From contig QZLH01000123.1 in the NCBI GenBank assembly GCA_003833135.1, positions 1-42,448 of the forward strand: a DNA stretch of 42,448 bases. The letters are read 5' to 3'. Positions 9,207 through 20,310 of the stretch are shown here, in pieces. Positions within the stretch are counted from its first letter, which is position 1. Each line of letters begins with the position of its first letter. The notes beneath the pieces are model-generated. The model searched no databases. It saw only the letters and a program-made list of their open reading frames with translations, and was not told where the DNA came from. The stretch is from Oehlia diaphana. Its lineage: Eukaryota; Glomeromycota; Glomeromycetes; Glomerales; Glomeraceae. Made by a program: the position numbers and the translations under genes.

Positions 9207-11822
9207 TTAGGAACATGCACTATGTTTTTGTTGAAATACGAGAATACTTATATGATTTTGAGCTTCTAAACATCCATTTTCAGCAGCTTTCTTATACCAA
9301 TAAATAGCTTTTTCTATATTTTTTTCTGTTCCTTCGCCATGTTCATATAGGGATGCAAGGCTTTTTTGTGCATCAACATTTCCTCCTTCTGCAGCAATTT
9401 CATATAAACTAACTGCCTTTTCTTTATTAATATCAACATCAATTCCATTACTATAAAAATATCCAAGTTTATATTGGGCTTCTACAAATCCTTGATCAGC
9501 TGATGCTTTATAAAATACAAATGCCCTCGTTTCATTTTTATTAACACCTTTTCCTAATTCATAAAATTCACCTAACTTAAATAATGCTAATTTGTTGTCA
9601 TTTTCTGCGGATTTATAATACAAATATCCAACTTTATCTAAATCTGCTTCTTTATTATCTGTATCTATATCAAATAAATCAATGCTTTTTTTGCCAACTG
9701 CTTCATTATATAATTCAAATCCTTTTGCTTTATCAATTTCAGTGCCAATCCCATTTACATAATAATATCCAAGTATGAATTTGGCCCCTACATATCCATT
9801 TTTCGCTGACTTCTTATATAATTCAAATGCTTTAACTTCATCTTTATTTATACCATTTCCTAATTCGTAACATTCAGCTAAATTGTATTGTGCAACTTCA
9901 TGTCCATTATTTGCCGCTTTTTGGTACCAATAAACAGCTTTTTCTAAATCTTTATTTGTTCCATAACCACAATTATATAAATAACCAAGAGACATTTGTG
10001 CATCACTATTTCCTTTTTTTGCTGCAACTTTATACATCTCAAATGCCATTTTTTTATTAACCTCAGTTCCAATTCCTTTATCATAACAATTTCCGAGCTG
10101 GATAATAGCATATGAAAATCCTTTATCAGCTGACATTTTATAATATTCAAGAGCTTTTTTTCCATCTTTTTCAACACCTTTTCCATATTCATAACAACAG
10201 CCTAAATTATATTGTGCTACTTCGTTCCCATTTTTTGCTGCATTATTATACCAGTAAAGAGCTTTCTCTAAATTTACTTCTGTACTTTCACCATTTTCAT
10301 ATAAATAACCTAAATAATTTTGCGCATGAGCATTTCCTTGTTCGGCTGCTATCATAATTAACTCAAATGCCTTTACTTTATCAATCTCAATACCAATTCC
10401 TTTAAGATAGCAAAATCCAAGTTGATATTGAGCATATGAATATCCTTGATCAGCTGATTTTTTATAATAAATAAATGCTTTAGTTTCATCCTTTTCTACG
10501 CCTTTTCCATTTTTATAACAATTACCTAAATTATGTTGTGCAATAGCATGCTCTTTTTTAGCTGCAATATAATATAAATTAAATGCTTTAGTCTTATTAA
10601 TTTCAGTACCAATTCCTTTATCATGACAATATCCTAATTCATATTGAGCATCTAAATGTTCTTGATCAGATGATTTCTTATAATATTCAAAAGCTTTTTT
10701 CTCATCTTTTTCTACACAATCTCCATTTTTATAAAAATTTCCTAATTTATATTGTGCAAATTTATTTCCATTTTCTGCTGCTTTAATATACCAATAAACA
10801 GCTTTTTTTAAATCTTTTTCTATCCCAATTTCATTTTGGTAGTAATAACCTAATAAATATTGTGCTGGTGAATATTCTCCTTTAGCTGATTTTAAATACC
10901 ATTCAAAAGATACCTTGTCATCTTTATTAATTTCCATTCCATTTTGATAGAAAATGCCTAAATTATATTGTGCATGTATATCACCTTCATTAGCAGCTTT
11001 TAAATACCATTCAAATGCTTTCTTTTCATCTTTTGTAACACCTATTCCATTTTGATAACAATAACCTAAATTATTTTGTGCATCAGAATTTCCGCCTTCT
11101 GCTGATTTTAGATAAAATTCAAATGCTTTAAATTCATCCTTCTTTTTTCCTATTCCATACTGATAGCAATAACCCAAATTATTTAGTTCTATTAATTTCT
11201 TCTTTTCTATTTGAACTTCATTAAAACTTTTTTCTTGTGATTCAAAATATTTTTCCATAATATTTATTTCATCTTTACATAAATTTATTTCTAATCCATT
11301 AAAATTTTCAACCTGATTATGTGACATTACATATAAATTTTCCGAATATCCAAATTCTTTTGTAACCAAATCCCTTTTATTTAAAATAATTTCCTTATAA
11401 TAATAAAATGATAATAAATATTTTGAAATAATGATATTAAATAATTGATAAATAGAAGTCAAATTATTATTTTCATTATATTTATTAATTGATAATAAAT
11501 AAAATTCTAAAGTTGAATTGTTATTATTACTATTATTATTATTATTATTAGTAATTCCATCAATTTTTACTACTATATCATGTTCATAAAAAAATCCTAT
11601 TATACTTGAAAACCAATTTTCTTTTTCTTCATGTTCTTTCATTAATTTTAAAATTATTTCAGGATTTTTTTCATTATATTTAAGAAAATCTTTTACCCAT
11701 TCTTTTAATATATTTTCATATTTTGTAAAATTCTCAATTTTTAAAACTTGACGATAAAATTTTTTTAAGAATTCTTTTAAAAAAACTTCTTCATCATTTA
11801 AAATATTATTATTTAAAGACAT
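9207..11822 (-). CDS. Sel1-like repeat protein, 17 repeats (871 aa)
   Basis: A single open frame with an ATG start at 11822 behind an A-rich leader. Residues 1-150 form an N-terminal helical domain shared with the other Sel1 protein of this window (37717-39303). It is interrupted by an Asn tract (residues 92-103; AAT-type trinucleotide repeat at about 11515-11553). From residue 214 to 855 there are 17 tandem Sel1-like repeats of 36 residues, with the usual pattern NLGYCYxNGIGVxKDxxKAF-xWYxKAAxxGxxxAQ. Repeat 14 is a fused double unit of 66 residues (682-747). The last 16 residues are unique. Sel1 repeats form alpha-solenoids that act as protein-protein adaptors; such proteins are strongly expanded in Glomeromycotina, often with a kinase domain in front, which is absent here. 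No signal peptide or membrane segment seen. Probably a cytosolic scaffold; the partner is unknown. Confidence 0.92.
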   Translation of the reverse strand: MSLNNNILNDEEVFLKEFLKKFYRQVLKIENFTKYENILKEWVKDFLKYNEKNPEIILKLMKEHEEKENWFSSIIGFFYEHDIVVKIDGITNNNNNNSNNNNSTLEFYLLSINKYNENNNLTSIYQLFNIIISKYLLSFYYYKEIILNKRDLVTKEFGYSENLYVMSHNQVENFNGLEINLCKDEINIMEKYFESQEKSFNEVQIEKKKLIELNNLGYCYQYGIGKKKDEFKAFEFYLKSAEGGNSDAQNNLGYCYQNGIGVTKDEKKAFEWYLKAANEGDIHAQYNLGIFYQNGMEINKDDKVSFEWYLKSAKGEYSPAQYLLGYYYQNEIGIEKDLKKAVYWYIKAAENGNKFAQYKLGNFYKNGDCVEKDEKKAFEYYKKSSDQEHLDAQYELGYCHDKGIGTEINKTKAFNLYYIAAKKEHAIAQHNLGNCYKNGKGVEKDETKAFIYYKKSADQGYSYAQYQLGFCYLKGIGIEIDKVKAFELIMIAAEQGNAHAQNYLGYLYENGESTEVNLEKALYWYNNAAKNGNEVAQYNLGCCYEYGKGVEKDGKKALEYYKMSADKGFSYAIIQLGNCYDKGIGTEVNKKMAFEMYKVAAKKGNSDAQMSLGYLYNCGYGTNKDLEKAVYWYQKAANNGHEVAQYNLAECYELGNGINKDEVKAFELYKKSAKNGYVGAKFILGYYYVNGIGTEIDKAKGFELYNEAVGKKSIDLFDIDTDNKEADLDKVGYLYYKSAENDNKLALFKLGEFYELGKGVNKNETRAFVFYKASADQGFVEAQYKLGYFYSNGIDVDINKEKAVSLYEIAAEGGNVDAQKSLASLYEHGEGTEKNIEKAIYWYKKAAENGCLEAQNHISILVFQQKHSACS
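9258..10535 (-). repeat. Higher-order repeat of three Sel1 units (a-b-c) in the Sel1 gene
   Basis: Within the 17-repeat protein, units alternate among three recognisable types. Type a resembles GVEKD-KKAFxYYKKSADQG, type b GTEINK-KAFELYxIAAKKG and type c LEKAVYWYxKAAxNGxEVAQ. The order a-b-c recurs for repeats 7-9, 10-12, 13-14 (c fused and shortened by 6 residues) and 15-17, giving a superunit of about 108 residues (324 bp). Confidence 0.7.
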
Positions 11823-12865
11823 TGTATTTTTTTTTTAAAAGTTTTTTTTTTTACGTAGAATCTTAAGAAAGTTTGAAACCCTACGCCTAATTTGTGCTTC
11901 GTAGTATTTAAATGATTTGCCGACTATGTCGCACGTTTGCCGATCATTTAAATTGTTAATTTGTCAAACCTGATGTCATTAGTGATTTAATATATCACGT
12001 GACAAATCACAACATATTTTTTTTTGATTTTTTACCTAATTTATTACCGCATGTAAAAATTGTAATATATTTATCTCATAAGAAAAAAGTTACATCACTA
12101 AATTTTAATAAGGTATGAAAGCCTTAAAATGTGTTCATCAAATTATCTCTTTTTGTTCTTTTTGTTCAAATTGCAAAGCTATTTATTAATAAAAATATCC
12201 CGCTTCATTTCAGGTAACACCGGCAAACTTATAATTCTGCGGAAAAATTTTGTACCGTAATCTTGTAACAATGTAACATATAATATTCGACCCATCACTT
12301 TAAAATAAAACGTGATTAACATAATAACTGAAAAAACCTTGTATACTTTCTTGGTATCACTAGTTTAACTTTTATAGTGCATATAATAAATAATTTTAAT
12401 TGGCACAATATTTTCATAAATCACTTTGCGTATGTGTAAAGACTTTAAAAATTTTAATAATTAAAAAACAAAGTTACAATATTATCGGAGTATCTTCTGT
12501 AACCTGTTTGCTGCAACAGGATTAATGAGTTTAAATCAACATGATGAAATATGTTTAGGAAAATTAGTTATTACGTAATTATTTAAGTAAAAATAATATA
12601 ATTTGAAAATTATTAGTTATATTTTATTTTATTTTTTTTTTTTTTTGGCTGGATAATTTTTAAAAATCATATTTATTCTACTAAAAAAAATCATATACTG
12701 TAAAATATATTTATTCAAATAAAAGAAAAATATTATTACGATTACATCGCAGCACTAGCCTGATTTAAAAATATATCCAAGAAGAAAAAATTATTAAAAA
12801 AAAAGATGCCATAGCACCGCAGTATCGATAGTATCGATCCGATCACTGATCCAAACCTAAAAAGT
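11823..12865. other. Intergenic region upstream of the Sel1 gene
   Basis: Contains the promoter side of the minus-strand Sel1 gene. An A-rich leader lies directly upstream of the ATG, and a TATA-like ATTTAAAT occurs near 11907-11914. A short direct repeat of TTTGCCGA (about 11918 and 11938) lies next to it. The rest is A+T-rich without recognised genes. Confidence 0.45.
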
Positions 12866-13334
12866 GGGTGCGTTTACAAATTCATTTAGATCGGATTTTA
12901 CTATTAAATTTCCAATCCAGGTTGTACCCCACGATTAAACATACAGGTACTACTATCCACCAACCTACCACCACATGTTACCCCCTATGACTCACCTATA
13001 TAATTTTTTTTTTTTAATGAAATTTTTTTTTTTCATATTACACTCATAATAAAATAGTAAATCATTATTATCATCAGATGTTTCTTCGGAGGATGAATCA
13101 GTTTGGTCCAAAAAAAATTAAATATATAATTGAAACAAACAAAGAACGACTTTGAATATTCATTATTATTTAACTTTTAGGTCTAAACTAAAATGTATTA
13201 AGGTGGTATACGAAAATTCAAAATCCGACGCTCGTATTTGTAAACACAGATTGGATTTTATAAGAATCTGGTTTAATTCAAATGGATCGGCAATCCAATC
13301 TAAATCCGATCTAAACGAATTTGTAAACGCACCC
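12866..13334. mobile_element. 469-bp non-autonomous element with GGGTGCGTTTACAAATTC inverted repeats
   Basis: The left end GGGTGCGTTTACAAATTC at 12866 is matched by its reverse complement (one G/A difference further in) ending at 13334. The similarity continues to about 37 bp and includes TTAGATCGGATTT. AGT flanks both sides (12863-12865 and 13335-13337), a probable 3-bp target duplication. A 3-bp duplication with GGG-type termini suggests a PIF/Harbinger-like relative, but the TSD is not the usual TWA. On the minus strand at about 13031-13105 there is a short acidic open segment (QTDSSSEETSDDNN) that might be a remnant of a transposase start. This last point is speculative. Confidence 0.7.
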
Positions 13335-13723
13335 AGTGAAAGAACAAAAAAAAAAAAAAAAAATTAAGAAAAAAAATTACAAAAAGCAGTTTGAAAGCCT
13401 ATTGTAAGTTGAATTTTAATGTTACCGTATTGCTAGCTATTTCCATATTTTTTTCTACTAAAGTAGACTTGCTAACAGGTAAAAACTCGTTTATTGCATT
13501 ATTATGTTAAATTTATATCGAAAATTATTTGTAACTAACAATTGCACATGCAATTTTGGGCAGAATTATAAATGATCGGCATTGCGGATAACTATACTAA
13601 GTAATGCCAACTTTCAATGCTGAAATTATTTCGGGTGGCTGTGCCACAAACCTAGGCTTTGAACAATCGGGAGCAACTTCATTATTGTGAAAAGTAACAT
13701 GTAAAATCATTTAGTTTAAGAAG
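13335..13723. other. Intergenic region, nothing recognised
   Basis: A+T-rich with an A-run just outside the preceding element (about 13346-13363). It probably contains the former promoter of the LamG-like pseudogene. Confidence 0.4.
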
Positions 13724-14390
13724 ATGAAGAAATTTTTTGTAAAAGAATTCTATGAAATTATCTCAGAGCCTATTAAATTAAAAGAAAAACAATGTATCAC
13801 AGTGCAACATGTTGAATTACCCGAGGTGGATGATGAATTGTCAGTGACACTACGAATAAAGCTTAAGAGTCATTATTCTGGTTTGGCACTATTTTTCGTA
13901 AAGGTAGGAACGTATATTTTCTTGAGAATTATTAGATTATATTTTTTTATTATGTTTAAAATTACGCTTAAATTGACTACACTTGAAATACATTTAGGTG
14001 ATAATTAGAGAGAAGGACTTATACGCACGCCTGGACTTTTCTTACATGCAAATAATTCCAAATTACATCCCCGTTTCACGGGTAACTGGGATGATAATGT
14101 AGGAATTAATACAGTTGGAGACGGGCTTTTATTAAACAAGTGGTACCATATACTGTAACTTACACACTTTCTGATCCTGAAAAGAGAATGGATATCTTCA
14201 TAAATGGTGTGTGGACCGCATTCTATGCCATCGAAAATGTTCAAATGCATAGATTAAATTCAATGATAAGCAGTTGGATTTTGGGTGGAGCGTTGATGGT
14301 GAAAATATCAGTTATCAGATGGCTTATTGTTGAATTGCTAAGATTATATTATGTGATACACATGATTATTAATTTATTTTTTTTAAAAAA
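13724..14390 (+). pseudogene. LamG / concanavalin A-like lectin domain gene, broken
   Basis: The first exon from the ATG at 13724 reads well to LALFFVK (13903). It is followed by a plausible intron with donor GTAGGA and acceptor TTTAG just before 14000. The downstream sequence encodes RTPGLFLHANNSKLHPRF, NWDDNVGINTVGDGLLLNKW and YTLSDPEKRMDIFINGVW. This is the pattern of the one-domain LamG-like proteins frequent in Rhizophagus. Breaks: a TAG in the domain frame directly after the intron (near 14008), a frame change between WYHI and TYTLSDP (near 14153), and a further frame change near 14262. The end is not well defined. The intact family is thought to be a jelly-roll fold binding carbohydrate or protein; this copy cannot make the full domain. 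Confidence 0.65.
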
Positions 14391-14415
14391 AAATGTTTAA
14401 GTATAATTGTTTACA

Positions 14416-14573
14416 AATCCTTAAAGATTCCTATGTAAAATCCTTAAAGATCTTTAAACTTATAGATTCCTTAAGGATATTTTGTAAGTCAATAAGGGTT
14501 TTTAAAGAATCCATAAAATTACAGTTCTTTAAGGATTCTGAAGCAACCTATGGAATCCTTAAGGATCCATAGC
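14416..14573. repeat. Cluster of palindromic TCCTTAAGGAT motifs
   Basis: At least five copies of ATCCTTAA(A/G)GAT-like sequence occur in both orientations within 158 bp. The outer ends are loosely inverted (ATCCTTAAAGATTCC on the left, GGAATCCTTAAGGAT on the right). This resembles the short-motif-filled interior of the other small elements in the window. Probably a decayed MITE; no target duplication could be identified. Confidence 0.5.
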
Positions 14574-15332
14574 TTAAAAAATTTACTGATGTATATAAAT
14601 AATAAGTACTATAATACTTCTGGAAAAAAATTGTGCAGATCATGCCCATATTTTGATAATAATAAATCTTAGTTTTTGTTCCAGAAAAACTCAGACATGT
14701 GATCATTTTTCTAAAAAATTTTATGGGAACGGTTTAATCTCTACGACGGTAATTACAACATTTCTATGTCAGGTAATTTCATAATGAAATTGTTTCTGCA
14801 TCGTTTCCGTAAATAATGATGCGGGTTATCATACAGCCATACCCTAAAGTGTCGGAATTGCCAATATAGCTTACACAGTGAAATTGAAAATAAAAAAAAA
14901 CTAGGAGCAAAATTTATTACTATTCCATCGAAATTAATCAGTCACAAATTTTACCGGTTGTTTAATAAAGATCTATGCAAATATTTGTCATATTTATATA
15001 TAATATTTATTTTCTTTCTAGTAAACCTTAATCTGTTTTATCATGAATTTATGGTAAGATTTTATTTATAATGAAATTTTATTTTTTGAAGAACTAAATA
15101 ATCATAACTTACTAGAGACATTGTACATAATGTTGAAATTAGAAAACTATAAATTTGGCTTAAGTTATAATAAAATTTTTTGTAATTTTTATGACAAGTC
15201 AATGTAAAAATTCTTTTATGTAAAATAATTTAAAAAAGAGCGAGGTAGTGACTTGCAATCGATTTTCTCATTAGATGACGCGAAATATATCATTAAATAT
15301 AATAAATTAAAATCGATTAATTTAATCTTATA
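14574..15332. other. Intergenic region downstream of the kelch gene
   Basis: A+T-rich sequence between the LamG-like relic and the 3' end of the minus-strand kelch gene. No gene or element recognised. Confidence 0.45.
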
Positions 15333-17604
15333 TTATTTATTTTTTGTAGCATTAAAATTATTAAAATTCTCCTCTCTAACAGCTTGAAGTATTTCATTTT
15401 TCAAATTTTGGCCAATTTCTTGTTTAATAACTTGAATAATTTCATCTTTTAAAAATTGGGATGATACCCTATTATTAGTATTATTAGGTGTTGAAATTAC
15501 TTCTTGCCCGTAGTTATAGTTATTAGTATTAACTACTGCCGGTTCTGGAATTATTGGTTCGTGATTACTAGTCGTATTTTCATTTTGGAACGTTCGCACA
15601 ATTTCTTGCCCATGATAATCATTGACTGGAATTATTATTGGTTCATGATTTGTTGTATTTTCATTTTCGGGTGATAGAATAATTTCTTGCTTATGATAAT
15701 TATTTTTATCAATAATTGGAGGTAGAATTATAATTGGTTCATAGTTAGACGTATTTTCATTTCTAGTTATTTGATTAATTTGAATAATTTCTTGCTCATT
15801 ATTATTGATCTCTTGTTCATAATTATGAATATCTCTTATGGCGGGAAGTTCCTTTTCTTCTTGACTATGATCATTATCATTTTCATTTTCATAAATAGTT
15901 TTTTGTTTTCGTTTATTTTTATTCCATTTATATATCAAGAAACTTCCGACTAATAATAAAATACCACTTAATAAAGTTCCCACAACTGCACCAGCTATTT
16001 TTCCTGAATCATTAGGTGGTGATGATAGAGATGATGGTGAAGGCGAAGGTGATAACGAAGATAGTGATGATGGTGATGTTGATGTTGATGGTGAAGGTGA
16101 TGATGATGGTGATGGCGGTGATGGCATTTTTGGATCAAATGTTGTCGTCCATATGTATTCATCATTATTACTAATATCAAGCAATAATATATCACTTTCA
16201 ACTGTTTTATCATAACCATCACCTATTAATTTATATTTTTGTTAAAATAATATCAATTAAAGTAACTTGAACAGCAATATATAATTTTATATTTACCAAA
16301 TGATATAACCATATATTTTCCAATTACATTTGCTGTATGATAAACTCTAGCCTTTGGGATTTTTCCAGAAATTTTTGGAATATACCAATTATAATTATTT
16401 AAATCTAATACGTAAAGTGTGGTATCTAAATATCCAGGATAACTATAAAATCCTCCAAACATTATGATTCTTTGACCATCTAAACCTATTTAAATATAGT
16501 GAAATTTACTATTACTAATTAATATTAATCTTTGAAATAATAATAATCATAGCGTTTTTATTTGATTACGTACCAAGAATGGTGGAATGACCAGCTCTAT
16601 TAGAAGGGATTTTTCCTGATGTTGTCTAAATTTAATAAATTATTATTAATTTACGATTAAGAATTATCATTATAATAATTACTACTTACTTACTTTAGTG
16701 TTCCAATTATCATTAATTATATCATATATATAGACCTATATAAATAATTCATCTAATAATTAATAAATTTTTTTATTTGCTGCGTATTTATATACTAGTA
16801 TAATTTTCAAACTTTACCTCACTTAATGTTAAAGCAGTACCTTTAGCAATATTCAAAGTATCTGAGTAGTATGAAACAGTATAATCATTAAAACCACCTA
16901 AGTAATAAATAATAAATAAATGACCATAAATAAATGAAACACGTAAAAATTATAAAGATTAATCGCTTACCTATATAAATAATCCTATTGTTGGGTATTA
17001 AAGTGGAACCATAATAAGCTCTTGGAGTTGGTGCATTAACTATACTTCCTTGATTCCAATTAAGATTTATTGTATCTAAAATAAGCATATCATTTGTAAA
17101 CTCTCCATTGATCATTCTGCCGCCCCATAAGTAAGCTTTTCCATTATAATCAATAACGCCCTTTAAACCCCATTTCCTAACTGTATTAACTTCAAATATT
17201 TTTGGAATACTCCATACAATACTTTGTGAATCAAATGTATAAACCAATGCCATTGTTTGAATTGATTGACCAGTTGAGACACCTCCGTATAAAAATAGAG
17301 TATCATTATTCGGACCACCTTTAACTGATGCTGCAGAATGATGTGCTGGAACCATATTAATATTTGATAAGTCTTGCCATGATAATTCTTGAGTATTAAA
17401 TGGTACAGAAACATCAAGATAAAAAAATTCTTTTATCGGAATAATTTTATCATATCCATTCAATATATATAATTTATTATCAATGAGTGTAGCAGAATGA
17501 CGAAAAGATGTACTTGGCTTAAAGGGTGTCATTTGACAATTTACTTTAAGTAATATTTGAATTAGTATCCATAATATAAAATAAACTGAAAAATTTCTTG
17601 ACAT
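15333..17604 (-). CDS. Secreted-type kelch repeat protein with one membrane segment (628 aa, six exons)
   Basis: Exons, in transcript order: 17604-16971, 16897-16818, 16735-16694, 16625-16574, 16485-16297, 16222-15333. All five introns (73, 82, 68, 88 and 74 nt) have GT-AG ends and the frame stays open throughout. Residues 1-23 are a signal peptide ending …LLKVNC. About six kelch blades follow, recognised by motifs such as HSATLIDNKLYILNGY, LFLYGG, AYLWGG, IYIGG and IIMFGG. Residues about 366-403 are a Ser/Pro stalk. Residues 408-430 form a single transmembrane helix (starts IAGAVVGTLLSG) followed by a basic stop-transfer KWNKNKRK. The cytoplasmic tail of about 198 residues holds three diverged repeats with QEI and NHEPIII and a final charged helix. 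The expected topology is an extracellular beta-propeller with a cytoplasmic tail. The family is expanded in these fungi; the ligand is unknown. Introns 1 and 5 both split the Gly of a blade's Gly-Gly/Gly-Asp motif in phase 1. Confidence 0.88.
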
Positions 17605-20310
17605 AATTATAATTTATTAATTAGTTGTAATAAATAAATATTTGAAAGAAAATATTTATTTACTTTTTCTTTTTAAAAAAAATTCTACTTTATTTAATTA
17701 AATTTCATCGTTAGTATTAAAAACATGGTTACTATTGTTACTATATATAACGAACCCATAATATTCAAGTATTTATTAAGCAAATTTATTAACATTATTT
17801 CCACATGTACTCGTCTTCAACTTGAAAATAAACAATGTAAAAACAGAAATTCTAGTAAGAAATAATTGTACGAATAATGCTTGTGATCGACGACATGTAT
17901 TAAAAATTCAAGTAGATCGATAATTAGATTCTATTTTAAATTTCTATATAAAGTAATATTATAATGAGCATGCATCTGCATATTTATAAAAATTGTTACC
18001 TTATTTGTTTACTAAAGGCAGCCTCTAATTTTCAGTTTTCTTGTTGTACAATACTCTAAATACGAAAAGATTTTCCGGTTAGTGGCATTTGCTACTAAAA
18101 TTTTACTGTTATTTATTGTAAGTCAAATTTCCTCAAATGATACAGTATTAATAAGAATATTTTCTATTTAGAAAAAATTAATAATATTATTTTCTTAAAT
18201 TAAAATTTCAAAAACGGTAATTCATAATTATCACTTTATTATCAAAAAAAAAAAAAATAAAAAAAATAAACAAATAAACGTACTACGAAAAATAATAAAA
18301 AAAAATATATTTCCTAATTCTGTACCATCTATTAAAAAGATCTTAAAAGAACTGATTCATTAAATTTTGCAAAGTATTATTAAAATTATGAATTATTAAT
18401 AAAAACATTTAATTTTTACGACGTATTAATAAAAAAAAAATAAATATTAATTTTTACAATACATATCGGCTGATTGGGGAAATTGGACCTTAATTGTTTC
18501 CCTAAACTATTAATATTACGTAATCTGATTCTCTAAAAACTAAAAAAAAAATTCCTTTTTTATGCGTTTAAGCCCCTTTTAACTTATGTAGAATCGCGTC
18601 TAACCCTATTTTTATTATGTGTAAATCACGTCTAACCCATTGTCCCTCTTCCTAACCCATTGTCCCAAGTACTATGATCCGTCAAAATATTTATAGAGTA
18701 TTTGATGCGAGTATATATAATAATAAATGTAAAGTGGTCACCAGAAGTATATTTTAAGTGGCGTAGTTTAATTTATTGGTTGACAATTGATATGACGGTC
18801 CCTCTTACTGATCGCAAAAATATCCCCTAAAATTTTAGGGACTTCCTCTATCGGCCAATATGATTTAATTGTTACAATTTATTACAAATTATTACATCAA
18901 AAAAAATAAAATAAAATAAAATAAAGATAATAAGTATCGGGATAATGAGTCTGGGGATTTTGAATTTTCGGAATTATGATTTGTCAGGATTGTGAACGTC
19001 AGCATTTATTATAACAGGATTCTAATCGTTATTGAATAATATGTGACATTATAAAGAAGAAAGTATGATTAACTGATAGATGAAAAAAAATTTTTTTATT
19101 GTCACGTTTAAAAAGAAGATAAGTTCTCAATGGAAAGGGTGTTCGAAATAATTCATTTATCTTTTTTTCAAAATGATGGAAATACGGATTTTAATGCAAT
19201 TCAGAAGGCTGTTTTTTTTCTCTATAAAAAGGAAATAACTTTGAAAGTAAGCTATTGATAATTTCTAATGATTATTAATTATTGGATGGGATATCGGTCA
19301 TCTCTTTTCCCCCATGCAATAACTATTTAATATAGGGAAAACCACACTTATAATAATTGTATATAGAATGTAATTATTTATTAATCAAAAATCAAAAATA
19401 TTATTAAAGGAAAATGCTAAACTTTTAACGTCAAAAAATCATGATTATAATAAAAATCTCGTTATTTAATAAAGTGGTTACATGTAAGAGTTTCTTATGT
19501 TCATTTACTCGTTACTTGGTATATAAAAAAGTGCCACATGAATTATTTTATGATTGTGCGGTAATAATATTTAATGGTTTATTATTGGAATATAATAAAA
19601 GTTTTGTTTCTTTTCATCATTGAAGGATTAGTACATTTATTTCTTGTTAACCTAAAGTAATTAATTTTTTAATTTAACCGATATATATAGTAATATTTAT
19701 CAAGGCAGCAGAGATCTAGTGAAGTTAATAGTAGGATTCCATACCTAACTCTTTAGTTTTAGGGACGGTTTTAGAAATGATTTTATATAGCAAATAATTA
19801 AATTATTGATAAACAACGATATTAAATGAGTGAGCGAGTATTATATACAATTTTATTTAATACAAATAGTAATTATTTAATGATAATTAAAAGCAATGTA
19901 AGTTCTTTAAGAATGATTTATATACATAAAAATTCTACCTAATTATATTATTATAATTTTATGAGTATCGTATTCTAAGATAAATTTCAATAATACAGCT
20001 ATTAGTTCTTTAAGATTGATTTATTTACATAAAATTTTATATAATCATATTATTAAATTCTTATAGGTTTCTAGCTTTGTGGATTATAGGATATTTGGAG
20101 ACTTTCCATCACTATAAGAAATTTACACTTTTAATCTGATATCTGAAATAAAAGTTATAATAGTTAAGAATATGATCCATAAAATATTAGAATATAAAAT
20201 TAAACAATTTGGATTGTACTATATTATAATTATTGTAATTCGTTACTTAAACGTACCAAATTATATCAAAAGTGCGTTAAGTATATCCGATGAATAAAAC
20301 ATCATCAACA
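17605..20310. other. Long intergenic region with simple repeats and a local duplication
   Basis: A+T-rich. Contains an (AAAAT)n tract at about 18901-18925, a small cluster of CGTCTAACCC / CCCATTGTCCC repeats at 18590-18665, and a tandem duplication of about 60 bp near 19899-19960 and 20002-20062 (TTAAGA-TGATTTAT-TACATAAAA in both). A possible mini-gene at 19130 is listed separately. Nothing else was recognised. Confidence 0.45.
19130..19355 (+). CDS. Possible very small two-exon gene (44 aa), doubtful
   Basis: From an ATG at 19130 a 39-codon open stretch (MERVFEIIHLSFF…) ends at a GTAAGC donor at 19247. A TAG acceptor near 19335-19337 would add GKPHL and a stop. The codon composition is less A+T-biased than the surroundings. 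It may equally be a fragment of an old gene or a chance open frame. The function is unknown. Confidence 0.18.

Noticed and set aside
9584..10357. Plus-strand and other-frame open frames inside the Sel1 gene
   Set aside because: They are shadows of the repeat-rich minus-strand gene.
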